From contig NZ_BPQS01000007.1 in NCBI RefSeq assembly GCF_022179385.1, forward strand, positions 62,001-126,000: a stretch of 64,000 nt of DNA, written 5' to 3'. The notes under the pieces are model-generated. The model saw nothing but the letters and a program-made list of their open reading frames with translations, was not told the DNA's origin and did not search any database. A program made the position numbers and the translations under genes. The DNA is from Methylobacterium longum. GTDB taxonomy: Bacteria > Pseudomonadota > Alphaproteobacteria > Rhizobiales > Beijerinckiaceae. Positions 54,995 to 63,542 of this stretch are shown here, piece after piece; positions within the stretch are counted from its first letter, which is position 1; the number at the start of each line of letters is the position of its first letter.

Positions 54995-55104
54995 GGGCGA
55001 CGCCCCCTTCGAAGTCCCTGGGAACCGTTGCCGTCGCCCGGCCTGCGGACGACCCGGCCCGGATCGTCCGCGGGGACGGGAAGGCCCGCGGTTGGACGCC
55101 GCTA

Positions 55105-55120
55105 TTCAAGGACTATGCCA
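55105..55120 (-). promoter_or_regulatory. Possible sigma-54 promoter of glnK-amtB
   Basis: On the minus strand the sequence TGGCATAGTCCTTGAA matches the -24 half well (TGGCA) and the -12 half in part (TTGAA instead of TTGCA). It lies about 110 bases before the glnK start. No clear NtrC site was found. Confidence 0.4.
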
Positions 55121-55293
55121 CGCAAGCTTGACCGCGACTGAGGCCGCGCGGCACCGGTCTGCCCACGGATTAGCCGCGCGCGACCAGATTCAGGGCACGC
55201 CTCGGAGAAAATCTGCCGTCGAAATAAACAACTTGCTCAAAAATGCGCATTCCGCCCTGTGGCGGATACGCAACGCACGCGCAGCAAACGACT

Positions 55294-56193
55294 TTAATCC
55301 CGGATCGGACGGATCAAACCCTCCTGCGCCACGGACGCGACCAGACGGCCGGCGCGGTCGAAGATCTGCCCGCGAGCGAATCCGCGGGCGCCCCCGGCCG
55401 CGGGGCTGTCCTGCGCGTAGAGGAGCCAGTCGTCGATTTTCACGGGGCGGTGGAACCACAGCGCGTGGTCGAGGCTCGCCGCCTGGATGGTGGGATCGAA
55501 CACCGACCGGGCGTGCGGGATCAGCGAGACGTCGAGCAGGGTCATGTCGGAAGCGTAGGCGAGAACTGCCCGATGAAGGGCCGGATCATCCGGCAGGGCC
55601 GAGGCGGCACGCAGCCAGACGTTGAAGACCGGTTCCGGCGGGCGACCGCCCATCCCGGCCGCGATGTAGCGGTTGAGATCGACCGGCCGCAGCGCGATCG
55701 GCCGCTCGCGGCCGAAATAGGCGGCGATCGCCTCGGGCATGCCGGTACCGCCGGCCGCCGCCAGGGCCTTGCCGTCGAGGAGCCCGTCCGGCCCCGCCAC
55801 CGCCGGCATCGCGGGCTGGTGCGTCAGGCCCTCCTCGGCGACCTGATAGGAGACCGTCGTGGCGAAGATCGCCCGCCCGTGCTGGATCGCCTTGACCCGG
55901 CGGGTGGTGAAGCTCCGCCCGTCCCGGATGCGCTCGACCTCGTACACGATGGGCGTCCGGGGATCGCCCGGCAGCAGGAAGTAGGCGTGCAGCGAGTGCG
56001 CCGGGCGATCGTCCGGCACGGTCCGGGTCGCGGCGACCAGCGCCTGTGCGACGACCTGTCCGCCGAAGACGCGCCGCCACCCCGTCTTCGGGTTCTGGCC
56101 GCGGAACAGGTCGACCTCCAGGCGCTCCAGGTCGAGGATGGCGATCAGCTCGGCGACGGCATCCGTCACCGCATCGGTATTGGCGTCGGTCAT
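55294..56193 (-). CDS. tesB: Acyl-CoA thioesterase II
   Basis: A TesB-type double-hotdog thioesterase (299 residues) that hydrolyses medium- and long-chain acyl-CoA in the cytoplasm. Family blocks: 'LERLEVDLFRGQNPKTGWRR' and 'VFGGQVVAQALVAATRTVPD' at the start of the first hotdog, 'SLHAYFLLPGDPRTPIVYEV', and in the second 'YASDMTLLDVSLIPHARSVF' (Asp of the catalytic triad) and 'QAASLDHALWFHRPVKIDDW'. It is divergent from the UbiH-like gene with 99 bases between. Start: ATG at 56193. Confidence 0.94.
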   Translation of the reverse strand: MTDANTDAVTDAVAELIAILDLERLEVDLFRGQNPKTGWRRVFGGQVVAQALVAATRTVPDDRPAHSLHAYFLLPGDPRTPIVYEVERIRDGRSFTTRRVKAIQHGRAIFATTVSYQVAEEGLTHQPAMPAVAGPDGLLDGKALAAAGGTGMPEAIAAYFGRERPIALRPVDLNRYIAAGMGGRPPEPVFNVWLRAASALPDDPALHRAVLAYASDMTLLDVSLIPHARSVFDPTIQAASLDHALWFHRPVKIDDWLLYAQDSPAAGGARGFARGQIFDRAGRLVASVAQEGLIRPIRD

Positions 56194-56292
56194 GGCCCGC
56201 GGGGTTTCCGTTCGTTGCCCGCGTGCGACATAGGCGTTTCCGACGAACCAATCCACGCGTCCCGCACGCGGGAGCCAAGGAGATCCGCCACG

Positions 56293-57558
56293 ATGACGGA
56301 CGAGACGCCCCGCCCCGGCAGCCGCAACCTCCTGATCGCCGGCGGCGGCCTGCCCAGCCTCGCCCTCGCGCTCGCCCTCAAGCAGGCCCACGGCCCGGCC
56401 CTGGCCGTGACGGTGATCGATCCGGGCGCCGCCGATCCCGCGCGGCACCGCGGCCGCGCCTACGCCCTCGCGGCGGGCGGACGCCGGATGCTGACCCAGC
56501 TCGGCCTGTGGACGCGCGTGGCGCGCGCGGCGGAGCCGATCGCCGAGATGGTGATCAGCGACAGCCGCCTCGCCGATCCGGTGCGGCCCGTCTTCCTGAC
56601 CTTCGGGCGGGAGGACGAGGATGCGCGCGCGGCCGACGAGCCCTTCGCCCACATGGTCGAGGCGGAGCCCCTGGCCGAGGCGCTGGCGGAGGCCTGCCGG
56701 GCGGTCGGGGTGGCCTTCGTCACGGCAGGGGTGGAGCGCGCCGTTCCGGAGGGCACGGCGATCCGCGCCCGCCTGACGACCGGCGAGAGCCTGCGGGGCG
56801 ACCTGCTGGTGGCCGCCGACGGCGCCCGATCGCGCCTGCGCGAGGCGGCGCGGATCGGGTGGGTCGGCTGGTCCTACCCACAGGTCGGCATCGTGGCGAC
56901 CATCGGCCATGCCCGACCGCACGAGGGACGCGCCGTCGAGCATTTCCTGCCCGCCGGTCCCTTCGCGATCCTGCCGCTGCGGGACGGCGGCAATCTGGGC
57001 CACCGCTCGTCCATCGTCTGGACCGAGCGGGCGGACGAGGCCGACGCCCTGCTCTCCGGAGACGCCGACGAGGTGCTGGCCGAGATCGAGCGCCGTTTCA
57101 CCCTGGATCTCGGGGTGCTCGCGCTCGAGCACGGCCCGAGCCGGCACCCCCTGGCCTTCGGCCTCGCCCGCGCCTTTCGGGCCGAGCGCTTGGCCCTGCT
57201 GGGCGATGCCGCCCACGTGATCCACCCGATCGCCGGCCAGGGCCTCAACCTCGGCCTCGCGGACGCCGCCGCCCTGGCGGAGGCGGTAACCGGGGCGCTG
57301 CGCCTCGGCCTCGATCCCGGCGGCCCCGACGTCCTGCGCGCCTACGAGCGCGCCCGCCGCTTCGACAGCTTTGCCATGGCGGCGGCCACCGACGGGCTGA
57401 ACCGCCTGTTCTCGAACGATGCCCTTCCGCTGCGGCTCGCCCGCGATCTCGGCCTCGGGATCGTGGACCGGTTGCCGGGGTTGAAGCGCTTCTTCATTGG
57501 CGAGGCCGCGGCCGCGCGCGGGTCGCGGCCGCGGCTGATGCGGGGGGAGGCGCTGTAG
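56293..57558 (+). CDS. FAD-dependent hydroxylase, UbiH/UbiF/COQ6 family
   Basis: A flavoprotein monooxygenase of 421 residues, probably in ubiquinone ring hydroxylation. FAD-binding motif 'NLLIAGGGLPSLALALALKQ' (the third glycine of GxGxxG is replaced), the second motif 'GDLLVAADGARSRLREAARI' (DG), and the third 'LALLGDAAHVIHPIAGQGLN', with 'LGLADAAALAEAVTGAL', are all in place. This last sequence is the hallmark of UbiH-type enzymes. Which ring position it hydroxylates cannot be told, because alphaproteobacteria use UbiL, UbiM and related forms. The ATG at 56293 gives the normal N-terminus. Confidence 0.9.
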   Translation: MTDETPRPGSRNLLIAGGGLPSLALALALKQAHGPALAVTVIDPGAADPARHRGRAYALAAGGRRMLTQLGLWTRVARAAEPIAEMVISDSRLADPVRPVFLTFGREDEDARAADEPFAHMVEAEPLAEALAEACRAVGVAFVTAGVERAVPEGTAIRARLTTGESLRGDLLVAADGARSRLREAARIGWVGWSYPQVGIVATIGHARPHEGRAVEHFLPAGPFAILPLRDGGNLGHRSSIVWTERADEADALLSGDADEVLAEIERRFTLDLGVLALEHGPSRHPLAFGLARAFRAERLALLGDAAHVIHPIAGQGLNLGLADAAALAEAVTGALRLGLDPGGPDVLRAYERARRFDSFAMAAATDGLNRLFSNDALPLRLARDLGLGIVDRLPGLKRFFIGEAAAARGSRPRLMRGEAL

Positions 57559-57725
57559 CGACGCGCAGCGGCGGTGGGCCGAGGCGGCTTCCTCCCGACA
57601 TGGCGATGCTCGACACCGGCATGGTCACGACGCCGATGACGGCCCGCGACAGCCGCCCTCTCCCAAGCGGGAGCGGGGCTCGACGCCGCTTCGCGCTACC
57701 GGGCGCGCCGGGCTGAACGCAGCTC

Positions 57726-59258
57726 TCAGACCGCCTCCACCCGCAATTCCGTGATCCAGCGCGTCGCGTCGGCCCGGGGCGCGACCACGTCGGTGTCGGT
57801 CCGCAATTGCGGGCTGTAGGCGGGATCCTCCGCCAGCACGTCGTGCCAGCGCCGCAGGAAGCGCGCGGTCTGCGAACCGGGCGCGAAGCTGGCCTGCCGC
57901 GAGGCGCTCTCGTGGTGCGCCATCTCGGCGAAGGGCGTGTAGACGATGCGGTAGCCGAGCTGGCGCATCTTCAGGCACAGGTCGACGTCGTTGAAGTCGA
58001 GGGCGAAGCCCTCGTCGAAGCCGTTCACGGCCTCCAGCACCGCCTTGCGGGTGGCGAACAGCGCCCCGGTCACCGCCGAGCAGTCGCGCTGCGCCAGCGC
58101 CCAGTCGCCGTAGGTCGGCTCGGCCGCGTCCCGGTTGTACCAGGGGTGGGCGAACACTTCGAAGATGCCGCCGGTCATGCCGGCATGCTGGATCTTGCTC
58201 GTGGGGAACAGCAGCCGGCCGCCGGCGCCGCCGACGCCGCGGTCCAGCGCGAAGGCCAGGAGCGCCTCGATCCAGCCGGGCCGGCGCACGACGAGGTCGT
58301 CGTTCATCAGGATGACCAGCTCGGTCTCGGCCGCGCGCCAGAGCGTGTTCATCTTGGCCGCGTAGTTGAACCGCTCGCCCGGGGCCCGGGTCGTCAGCAG
58401 GCGGGTCACGGCGAAGCGGTCGGAACGCCCGCGATAGATCGCGTCGTCGGCCACGTCGTCGCCGATCAGCACGCGGATCCTGTCGGCCGGGTAGGTGCTG
58501 CGGCCGAGGCTGTCCAGCAGGTTGATCACGTGGGGCTTGGCGCCCTCCACGGCGCGGCCCTGATCGTCCTTCGGGCGGCTCTGATTGGTGGGCACGACCA
58601 GGGTCACGGCCGGCCGCGCGTCGAAGCTCCGGCGGATCTCCAACGTGTCCGCAGTCAGCCCGGGGGCGGCGCGGAGCGGCAGGCCGGACGTCTCGAACCA
58701 CCGGTCGAGGGCGTGGGCGCGCGCCGTGCGCGTCGCCTTCGGGCGCTCCAGCGGCGAGGCGATCAGGGTCTGGGGGATCCGGTCGATGCCGATCCCCGCG
58801 GAGATCGCGCCGAGCAGGAACCGGAACCACGCGGCGCTGCCGTGGCGCAGGCCGAAATCCGGGCTCAGACCGGCCAGGGCCGAGACGCGGACGAGGAGCG
58901 GGAAGCCGATATAATCGTCGGCCATGAGGAGGGCCGGGTTGAAGGCCGGCTTGCAATGGACGCTGCGGATCTGGCCGGCGCCGTCCACCACGGCGTCGTC
59001 GCCGTAGAAGATGCCGATATCGGGCCGCTCCGCCAGCGCGCGCGTCAGGTGCCCCACGAGGTCGGGGCGCAGCTCCGAGGCCGCGGGGGCGACGAAGATC
59101 GCCCGGCAGGCGGGGAGCTGACCGGCCGCGACTTGGCCGAGCCGGCGCTCGTCGACGGGGCGGAACTGGGCGTCGAGGGGCAGCGGCAGGATCGCGTCCG
59201 GCCACGGGAGCGTGCCCCACGAGGCCGACGGGGCCGGAACCGGCTTCTTCTTCAACAC
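57726..59258 (-). CDS. GT2-family glycosyltransferase
   Basis: A 510-residue GT-A glycosyltransferase in which the N-terminal 200 residues form a degenerate first GT2-like module ('RPDIGIFYGDDAVVDGAGQI') and the second module is complete. In the latter, 'PAVTLVVPTNQSRP' opens the fold, 'AETELVILMNDDLVVRRPGW' carries the metal-binding Asp-Asp and 'FDEGFALDFNDVDLCLKMRQ' the catalytic ED-like motif. This two-module build is common in rhamnan and O-antigen chain synthesis. The GTG start is 19 bases after the previous gene's stop, so the two glycosyltransferases form an operon. No membrane span. Confidence 0.88.
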   Translation of the reverse strand: MLKKKPVPAPSASWGTLPWPDAILPLPLDAQFRPVDERRLGQVAAGQLPACRAIFVAPAASELRPDLVGHLTRALAERPDIGIFYGDDAVVDGAGQIRSVHCKPAFNPALLMADDYIGFPLLVRVSALAGLSPDFGLRHGSAAWFRFLLGAISAGIGIDRIPQTLIASPLERPKATRTARAHALDRWFETSGLPLRAAPGLTADTLEIRRSFDARPAVTLVVPTNQSRPKDDQGRAVEGAKPHVINLLDSLGRSTYPADRIRVLIGDDVADDAIYRGRSDRFAVTRLLTTRAPGERFNYAAKMNTLWRAAETELVILMNDDLVVRRPGWIEALLAFALDRGVGGAGGRLLFPTSKIQHAGMTGGIFEVFAHPWYNRDAAEPTYGDWALAQRDCSAVTGALFATRKAVLEAVNGFDEGFALDFNDVDLCLKMRQLGYRIVYTPFAEMAHHESASRQASFAPGSQTARFLRRWHDVLAEDPAYSPQLRTDTDVVAPRADATRWITELRVEAV

Positions 59259-59277
59259 GGGTCGCGTCTCCGGGACG

Positions 59278-62200
59278 TCAGGAACGTTCGGCCGCCAGCA
59301 GACGGGTCAGGCTCGCCTCCATGGCGGAGGCCACCGCGCTGGTGGACAGCCGCTCGCGGATCCGCGCCCGGGCAGCGGCGCCGATCCGGGCCGCGTCGCC
59401 GCCGGTCACTGCCCGGGCCGCGTCGTTGAGGGCCCGGGTCAGGTCCGCCTCGTCCACCTGGCCCCACTCGGCGCCGCGCAGGTACGGGCCGTAGGTCTGT
59501 TCGAGGGCCGTGACCTCCGCCTTCACGGGGAAGCCGCAGGCGGCGTCGAGGAAGTCGCGGCAGCCGCCGTAATCGGTGGCGACCACGACCTTGCCCATCT
59601 CCATCGCCTCGGCGATCGTCAGGCCGAAGCCCTCCGAGGAATGCGACGACGCGTAGACCGCGCAGAGATCGAACAGCGCGCCGAGCTCGTTCTGGGAGAG
59701 CGGCTGGTCGATCACCACCACGTCGCCCGACGTGCCCACGAGGTCGAGGAGCTTCTTGCCCTCCTCCGGCAGGTCGAAGACGTGCTTGGTCTTGAGCACG
59801 AGCTGCCAGCCCGCCTGTCCCAGGCCGGCCCCCCGGAAGGCCCGGATCAGCGCGTGCGGGTTCTTGCGGGCGAGGTAGCTCGAGCCGTCGAAGGCGTAGA
59901 GAATCACCCGCTTGGACGGGTCGATCGCGAAGGCCTTGCGCAGGTTGGCCTTGGCGGCGGCGCTCGCCGGCTCGCCGGCTTCGTTCTCGACCACGTAGGG
60001 CACGACGTCGACCGGGATGTCGGTGATCTGCCGGAAGATCGACGCGCAGAACTCCGTGGGCGCCCAGATCGCGTCGAGGCCGTCGACGGTCTGCAGCCAG
60101 CCGCCGGGCACGTGGGAGGTCTCCCAGACGAACAGCCCGATCTTCAGCCGCGCCTCCGCGGCGGTCGCCCGCTGCCGGTCGCTCATCAGCGAGTGCCAGC
60201 TGTCGCCGTTGAAATGCACCAGGGCGACGTCGGCGGGCCCCGAGAAGGTCCGGGCCTGCCACGCGGGCGCCACCCGGGCATGGACGTGGAACGGCCGCTC
60301 CATCGGGTGGACGTTCAGCGCGAAGGGCGCGCGGTGCAGGGCGCGGGCGTAGCTGCGGGCCGCGACGCCGAGCCCGTTGGCGTAGTTCATCGGCGAGACG
60401 TAGGCGACGCGCAGCGGCCGGTCCGGCGCCTGGGGCCTGCGCAGGTCCGCCCAGATCCGCCCGCCCGGATACGTGTAGGTGACGTCGAGCCGGTCGAGGT
60501 CGAAACCCCGCTCGGCGATCGCCTCGCGCACCGCAGCCCCGCCGATCGCGGCGTGCTCGCCCAGCAGCGAGCGCTTCACGAACGGGAAGCCCTGGCTGAG
60601 CATGTTCTCCCAATCGAACAGGGTGCGGTTGTTGCGCGGGTCGTTGACCAGCGACATGTGCTTGTTCTGGGCCGAGAACAGGCTGCGCATGCCGAGTCCG
60701 GCCGCACGCATCCGTCCCGAGAAGGTCAGCTCGTACTCGGTGATGACCGCGTTCTTGTCCGGCCAGTTCGCGACGGACAGGAGGAACTGGCTGAACGCGT
60801 AGGAGGACAGGCAGCGCCTCTTCAGGGCCAGGAAGAAGCTCTGCAGGTGGTGGCTGTAGTAGAAATTGTCGGCGAGCCCGATCACCGCCTCCGGGAAGGC
60901 GTCGATCTTGGCGAGCAGGCCGGCGAAGTCGCCGCGGTCGAGGGGCCCGACGAGGCTGTCGTTGGCGAGGTAGAGCGTCTCGGAATCCAGGAGGTCGGTA
61001 TCCTCCAGCAGGACATGCGCCCAGGCCGCGAAATCGAACCCGCGGTTGTCGCGCAGGTAGACGGAGGCGCAGAGGTCCAGGATCGCCTGCGGCACGGCGT
61101 TCTTCTGCTGGTCGGCGGCGATGATCAGGACGATGTCCGCGCCGTTCTCCGCGAAGGCCCTCAGGTAGGGCTCGACGTGGCCGCGGATCCGCCCCTCGGG
61201 GCAGTGGGTGATGAACAGGGCCGTGCGGCCGTGCTGGCGCCTCTCGCGCTTGAGGCACGAGAGGCGCGCGTCGGAGGCTTCCGGCACCGCCGCGCCGGGG
61301 ACGCGGCGGGTCAGGCGGCCCGCCTCCAGGCCGGTGGTGACGTAGTCGACCAGCGGGTTGAGGCCCAGGGCGGCGACCTTCGGGTAGCGGGCGCGGTACC
61401 AGGGCGCATCGAAGCGCGGCGATGGGCTCATCGTGCGCCCGCCATCGGCGAGGAAATGCGCCAGCGGGTTCTGCCCGGCCGCGTCATCGGCCGCGGGGTT
61501 CGCCAGGTAGGTCTCGGTGTACCAGCGCGTGTCGAACCAGGGCCCCGGGTCGAGGCCCTCGGCGGCGCCGTGCTCCAGGTAATGGACCAGGGGGTTGAGG
61601 CTGTCGGCCCGCACGGCGGCGGATTGGGCCGCGTACCAGTCGGGATCGAACAGCGGATGGGGCGCGGTGCGGCGGTAGCCGCCGGCCATCACGTAGTGCT
61701 CCAGCGGCTCGAGCCCGCTGGTCTCGGCCTCCGGGCAGCGGCTGCGGTAGAACGCGGCGTCGAACAGGCCCGACTGGCGGATCAGGTCGACGTGCCGCGA
61801 CAGGCCGGCGAATTCCTCCGGGTTGCGCAGGTAGCCCTGCTTCCTTCCGGTCTCGAAGAAGTGGCTGAGGGCGCTGCCGCCGGCAGCGCGGGCATCCGGG
61901 TAGCGGGACAGGTACCAGGCGGTGTCGAACAGCGGCGACGGGTCGGTGTCGGTCCGGGACAGGAAATCGGAGAACGCCCGGGCGCGGTGCTCGGCGCCGC
62001 CGAGATAGCGCGTCGCGTACCAGTCCGGGTCGAACAGCGGGTTGGGCCGGATGCCCGCTGCGGCACCGCGATCGATGTAATGGAGCAGCGGGTTGATGCC
62101 CTCGGCCCGGAGCCCCGGAACGGAATCGAGGTAGAGGTCGCCGTGGAACAGCGGGTGCGGCCAGCGCCCCTCGCGCCCGCCATGGACCGCGTAGTGGACC

Positions 62201-62424
62201 ACCGGGTCGATCCCTTCGCCGACCACGTCCGGATAGCGCCGGGCGTACCAGGCCGGATCGAACAGGCCGGATTCCTTGACCGCACAGACGAGGTCCGCCT
62301 GGCGGGGCTCGCTGCGGCGGCGACCCTTGAGGCGCCGTGTCAGCGGGCGCGCGAGGGATTGCGCGGCGCCGGCGAGGCCGGCCTTCTCCGACGATCCGAC
62401 GACGAACACATCTCGAAGGCGCAT
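59278..62424 (-). CDS. Large multidomain glycosyltransferase: repeats, RgpF-like domain, GT4 domain
   Basis: A 1048-residue protein. Residues about 45-375 consist of eight repeats of roughly 40 residues with the core 'LFDPAWYARRYPDV...NPLVHYLEHG' pattern (for example 'LFDPDWYAAQSAAVRADSLN'). Next is a rhamnan-synthesis F (RgpF-like) domain: 'TALFITHCPEGRIRGHVEPY', 'LRDNRGFDFAAWAHVLLEDT', 'LYLANDSLVGPLDRGDFAGL' and 'FYYSHHLQSFFLALKRRC'. The C-terminal 350 residues are a GT-B/GT4 transferase with 'VILYAFDGSSYLARKNPHAL' and 'YASSHSSEGFGLTIAEAMEM' (EX7E). No signal or span. It probably builds a surface polysaccharide with the next gene. The ATG at 62424 gives a full first repeat. Confidence 0.88.
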   Translation of the reverse strand: MRLRDVFVVGSSEKAGLAGAAQSLARPLTRRLKGRRRSEPRQADLVCAVKESGLFDPAWYARRYPDVVGEGIDPVVHYAVHGGREGRWPHPLFHGDLYLDSVPGLRAEGINPLLHYIDRGAAAGIRPNPLFDPDWYATRYLGGAEHRARAFSDFLSRTDTDPSPLFDTAWYLSRYPDARAAGGSALSHFFETGRKQGYLRNPEEFAGLSRHVDLIRQSGLFDAAFYRSRCPEAETSGLEPLEHYVMAGGYRRTAPHPLFDPDWYAAQSAAVRADSLNPLVHYLEHGAAEGLDPGPWFDTRWYTETYLANPAADDAAGQNPLAHFLADGGRTMSPSPRFDAPWYRARYPKVAALGLNPLVDYVTTGLEAGRLTRRVPGAAVPEASDARLSCLKRERRQHGRTALFITHCPEGRIRGHVEPYLRAFAENGADIVLIIAADQQKNAVPQAILDLCASVYLRDNRGFDFAAWAHVLLEDTDLLDSETLYLANDSLVGPLDRGDFAGLLAKIDAFPEAVIGLADNFYYSHHLQSFFLALKRRCLSSYAFSQFLLSVANWPDKNAVITEYELTFSGRMRAAGLGMRSLFSAQNKHMSLVNDPRNNRTLFDWENMLSQGFPFVKRSLLGEHAAIGGAAVREAIAERGFDLDRLDVTYTYPGGRIWADLRRPQAPDRPLRVAYVSPMNYANGLGVAARSYARALHRAPFALNVHPMERPFHVHARVAPAWQARTFSGPADVALVHFNGDSWHSLMSDRQRATAAEARLKIGLFVWETSHVPGGWLQTVDGLDAIWAPTEFCASIFRQITDIPVDVVPYVVENEAGEPASAAAKANLRKAFAIDPSKRVILYAFDGSSYLARKNPHALIRAFRGAGLGQAGWQLVLKTKHVFDLPEEGKKLLDLVGTSGDVVVIDQPLSQNELGALFDLCAVYASSHSSEGFGLTIAEAMEMGKVVVATDYGGCRDFLDAACGFPVKAEVTALEQTYGPYLRGAEWGQVDEADLTRALNDAARAVTGGDAARIGAAARARIRERLSTSAVASAMEASLTRLLAAERS

Positions 62425-62753
62425 GGTCAGGTCCGGATACGCGGGAAGCCCGCAAAGCTGCCCACACCGCGATCCGCGAGAGACATCAGAGGGTTCGGCC
62501 GGTGGACGGGTCGCGGGCGGAACCGCTCCGGCTTGGGCGCCTTCCTAATGGCCCGGGTCGCCCGCGCCAAGACCCGGGGTTAAGACCCGGGGCGGATCCC
62601 CGCGCCGCGGCCGGGGTTGCGGACGAGGTGCGGCGATGTCGGTGGACGGCCGTGCCCGATCCGATCGCCTGCTAAGGGGAGCATCCCCGACCGGCATGCG
62701 CTACGACGACCGCGACATGCCCGATCGGGCCGCAACCCAGGGAGCCAATCTCA
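62425..62753. other. Intergenic region between polysaccharide operon and fae homologue
   Basis: About 330 bases between divergent genes. It holds a direct repeat aagacccgggg at 62569-62579 and 62582-62592, 13 bases apart, upstream of the fae homologue. Otherwise I see nothing I can name. Confidence 0.45.
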
Positions 62754-63302
62754 ATGAGTGAACGCATCATCCTCCGCGCCGGCGAAGCACTCGTGGCGGG
62801 CGGACCGCCCAACACGGCCTCCGAGCCGGAAGTGATCATCGGCGAGCTCGACGGTCCGGTCGGCACGGCACTCGCCACGCTGACGGGCGACCAAGTGGTC
62901 GGCCACAGCCGCGTCTTCGCCCTGCTCAACACCGACATCATGGTCCGCCCCGTGACGCTCTGCGTCTCCAAGGTCAGCGTGACCGAGAGCAAGTACACGT
63001 CGATCCTCATGGGCACGGTGCAGTTCGCCATCGCCAACGGCGTGCTCGACGCCGTGCGGGCGGGCTACATCCCGAAGGAGAAGGCCAACGACCTCGGCAT
63101 CATCTGCTCGGTCTGGCTGAGCCCCGGCGTGATCCAGGCCGAGACGGTCGACCACAAGGCGCTGTTCGAGATCCAGCGCAAGGGCATGACCGAGGCGATC
63201 CGCAAGGCCATGACCAACGAGCCGTCGATCGACTGGCTGCTGGAGAACCAGGATAAGATCGTGCACAAATACTACACGATGGGGCTTGAGGGTAAGATCT
63301 GA
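62754..63302 (+). CDS. Formaldehyde-activating-enzyme homologue
   Basis: A 182-residue cytosolic protein of the Fae family, which in methylotrophs couples formaldehyde to tetrahydromethanopterin. It starts 'MSERIILRAGEALVAGGPPN' and has Fae-like blocks 'VIIGELDGPVGTALATLTGD', 'SRVFALLNTDIMVRPVTLCV', 'QFAIANGVLDAVRAGYIPKE' and 'NDLGIICSVWLSPGVIQAET'. The active-site histidine of true Fae, in the sequence before 'LIIG', is absent here (the position reads Glu-Pro-Glu-Val). So this is one of the Fae2/Fae3-like paralogues whose role is unsettled, and it may bind the pterin or formaldehyde without full catalysis. AGGGAG precedes the ATG. Confidence 0.88.
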   Translation: MSERIILRAGEALVAGGPPNTASEPEVIIGELDGPVGTALATLTGDQVVGHSRVFALLNTDIMVRPVTLCVSKVSVTESKYTSILMGTVQFAIANGVLDAVRAGYIPKEKANDLGIICSVWLSPGVIQAETVDHKALFEIQRKGMTEAIRKAMTNEPSIDWLLENQDKIVHKYYTMGLEGKI

Positions 63303-63542
63303 CCTTCGACGTCCCTATGATGCCGGGAGCGGTCCGGGCCCGGAGGCCGACCGCTCCCCGATCCGTTACGAACCCGGATGAGCCTGGCGGTCCGCGGCTC
63401 CGGGCGGAACGCCGACGACCGCCGCGGACCGCGCTTCCGCGTGCGGCGATCCCGACCTTGCCAGCCCGGTACCATCCGCCCCACACTCACCCGATTCACC
63501 CGGGGGCCTTTCCGAAGGCCCGGGCAGGAGATGGACAGCGGC

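Noticed and set aside
63504..63521. A hairpin just before the MoxR gene as a terminator for the fae homologue
   Set aside because: The 7-base stem (gggcctt/aaggccc) has no T-run after it and lies next to the MoxR ribosome-binding site, so neither a terminator nor a switch can be claimed.
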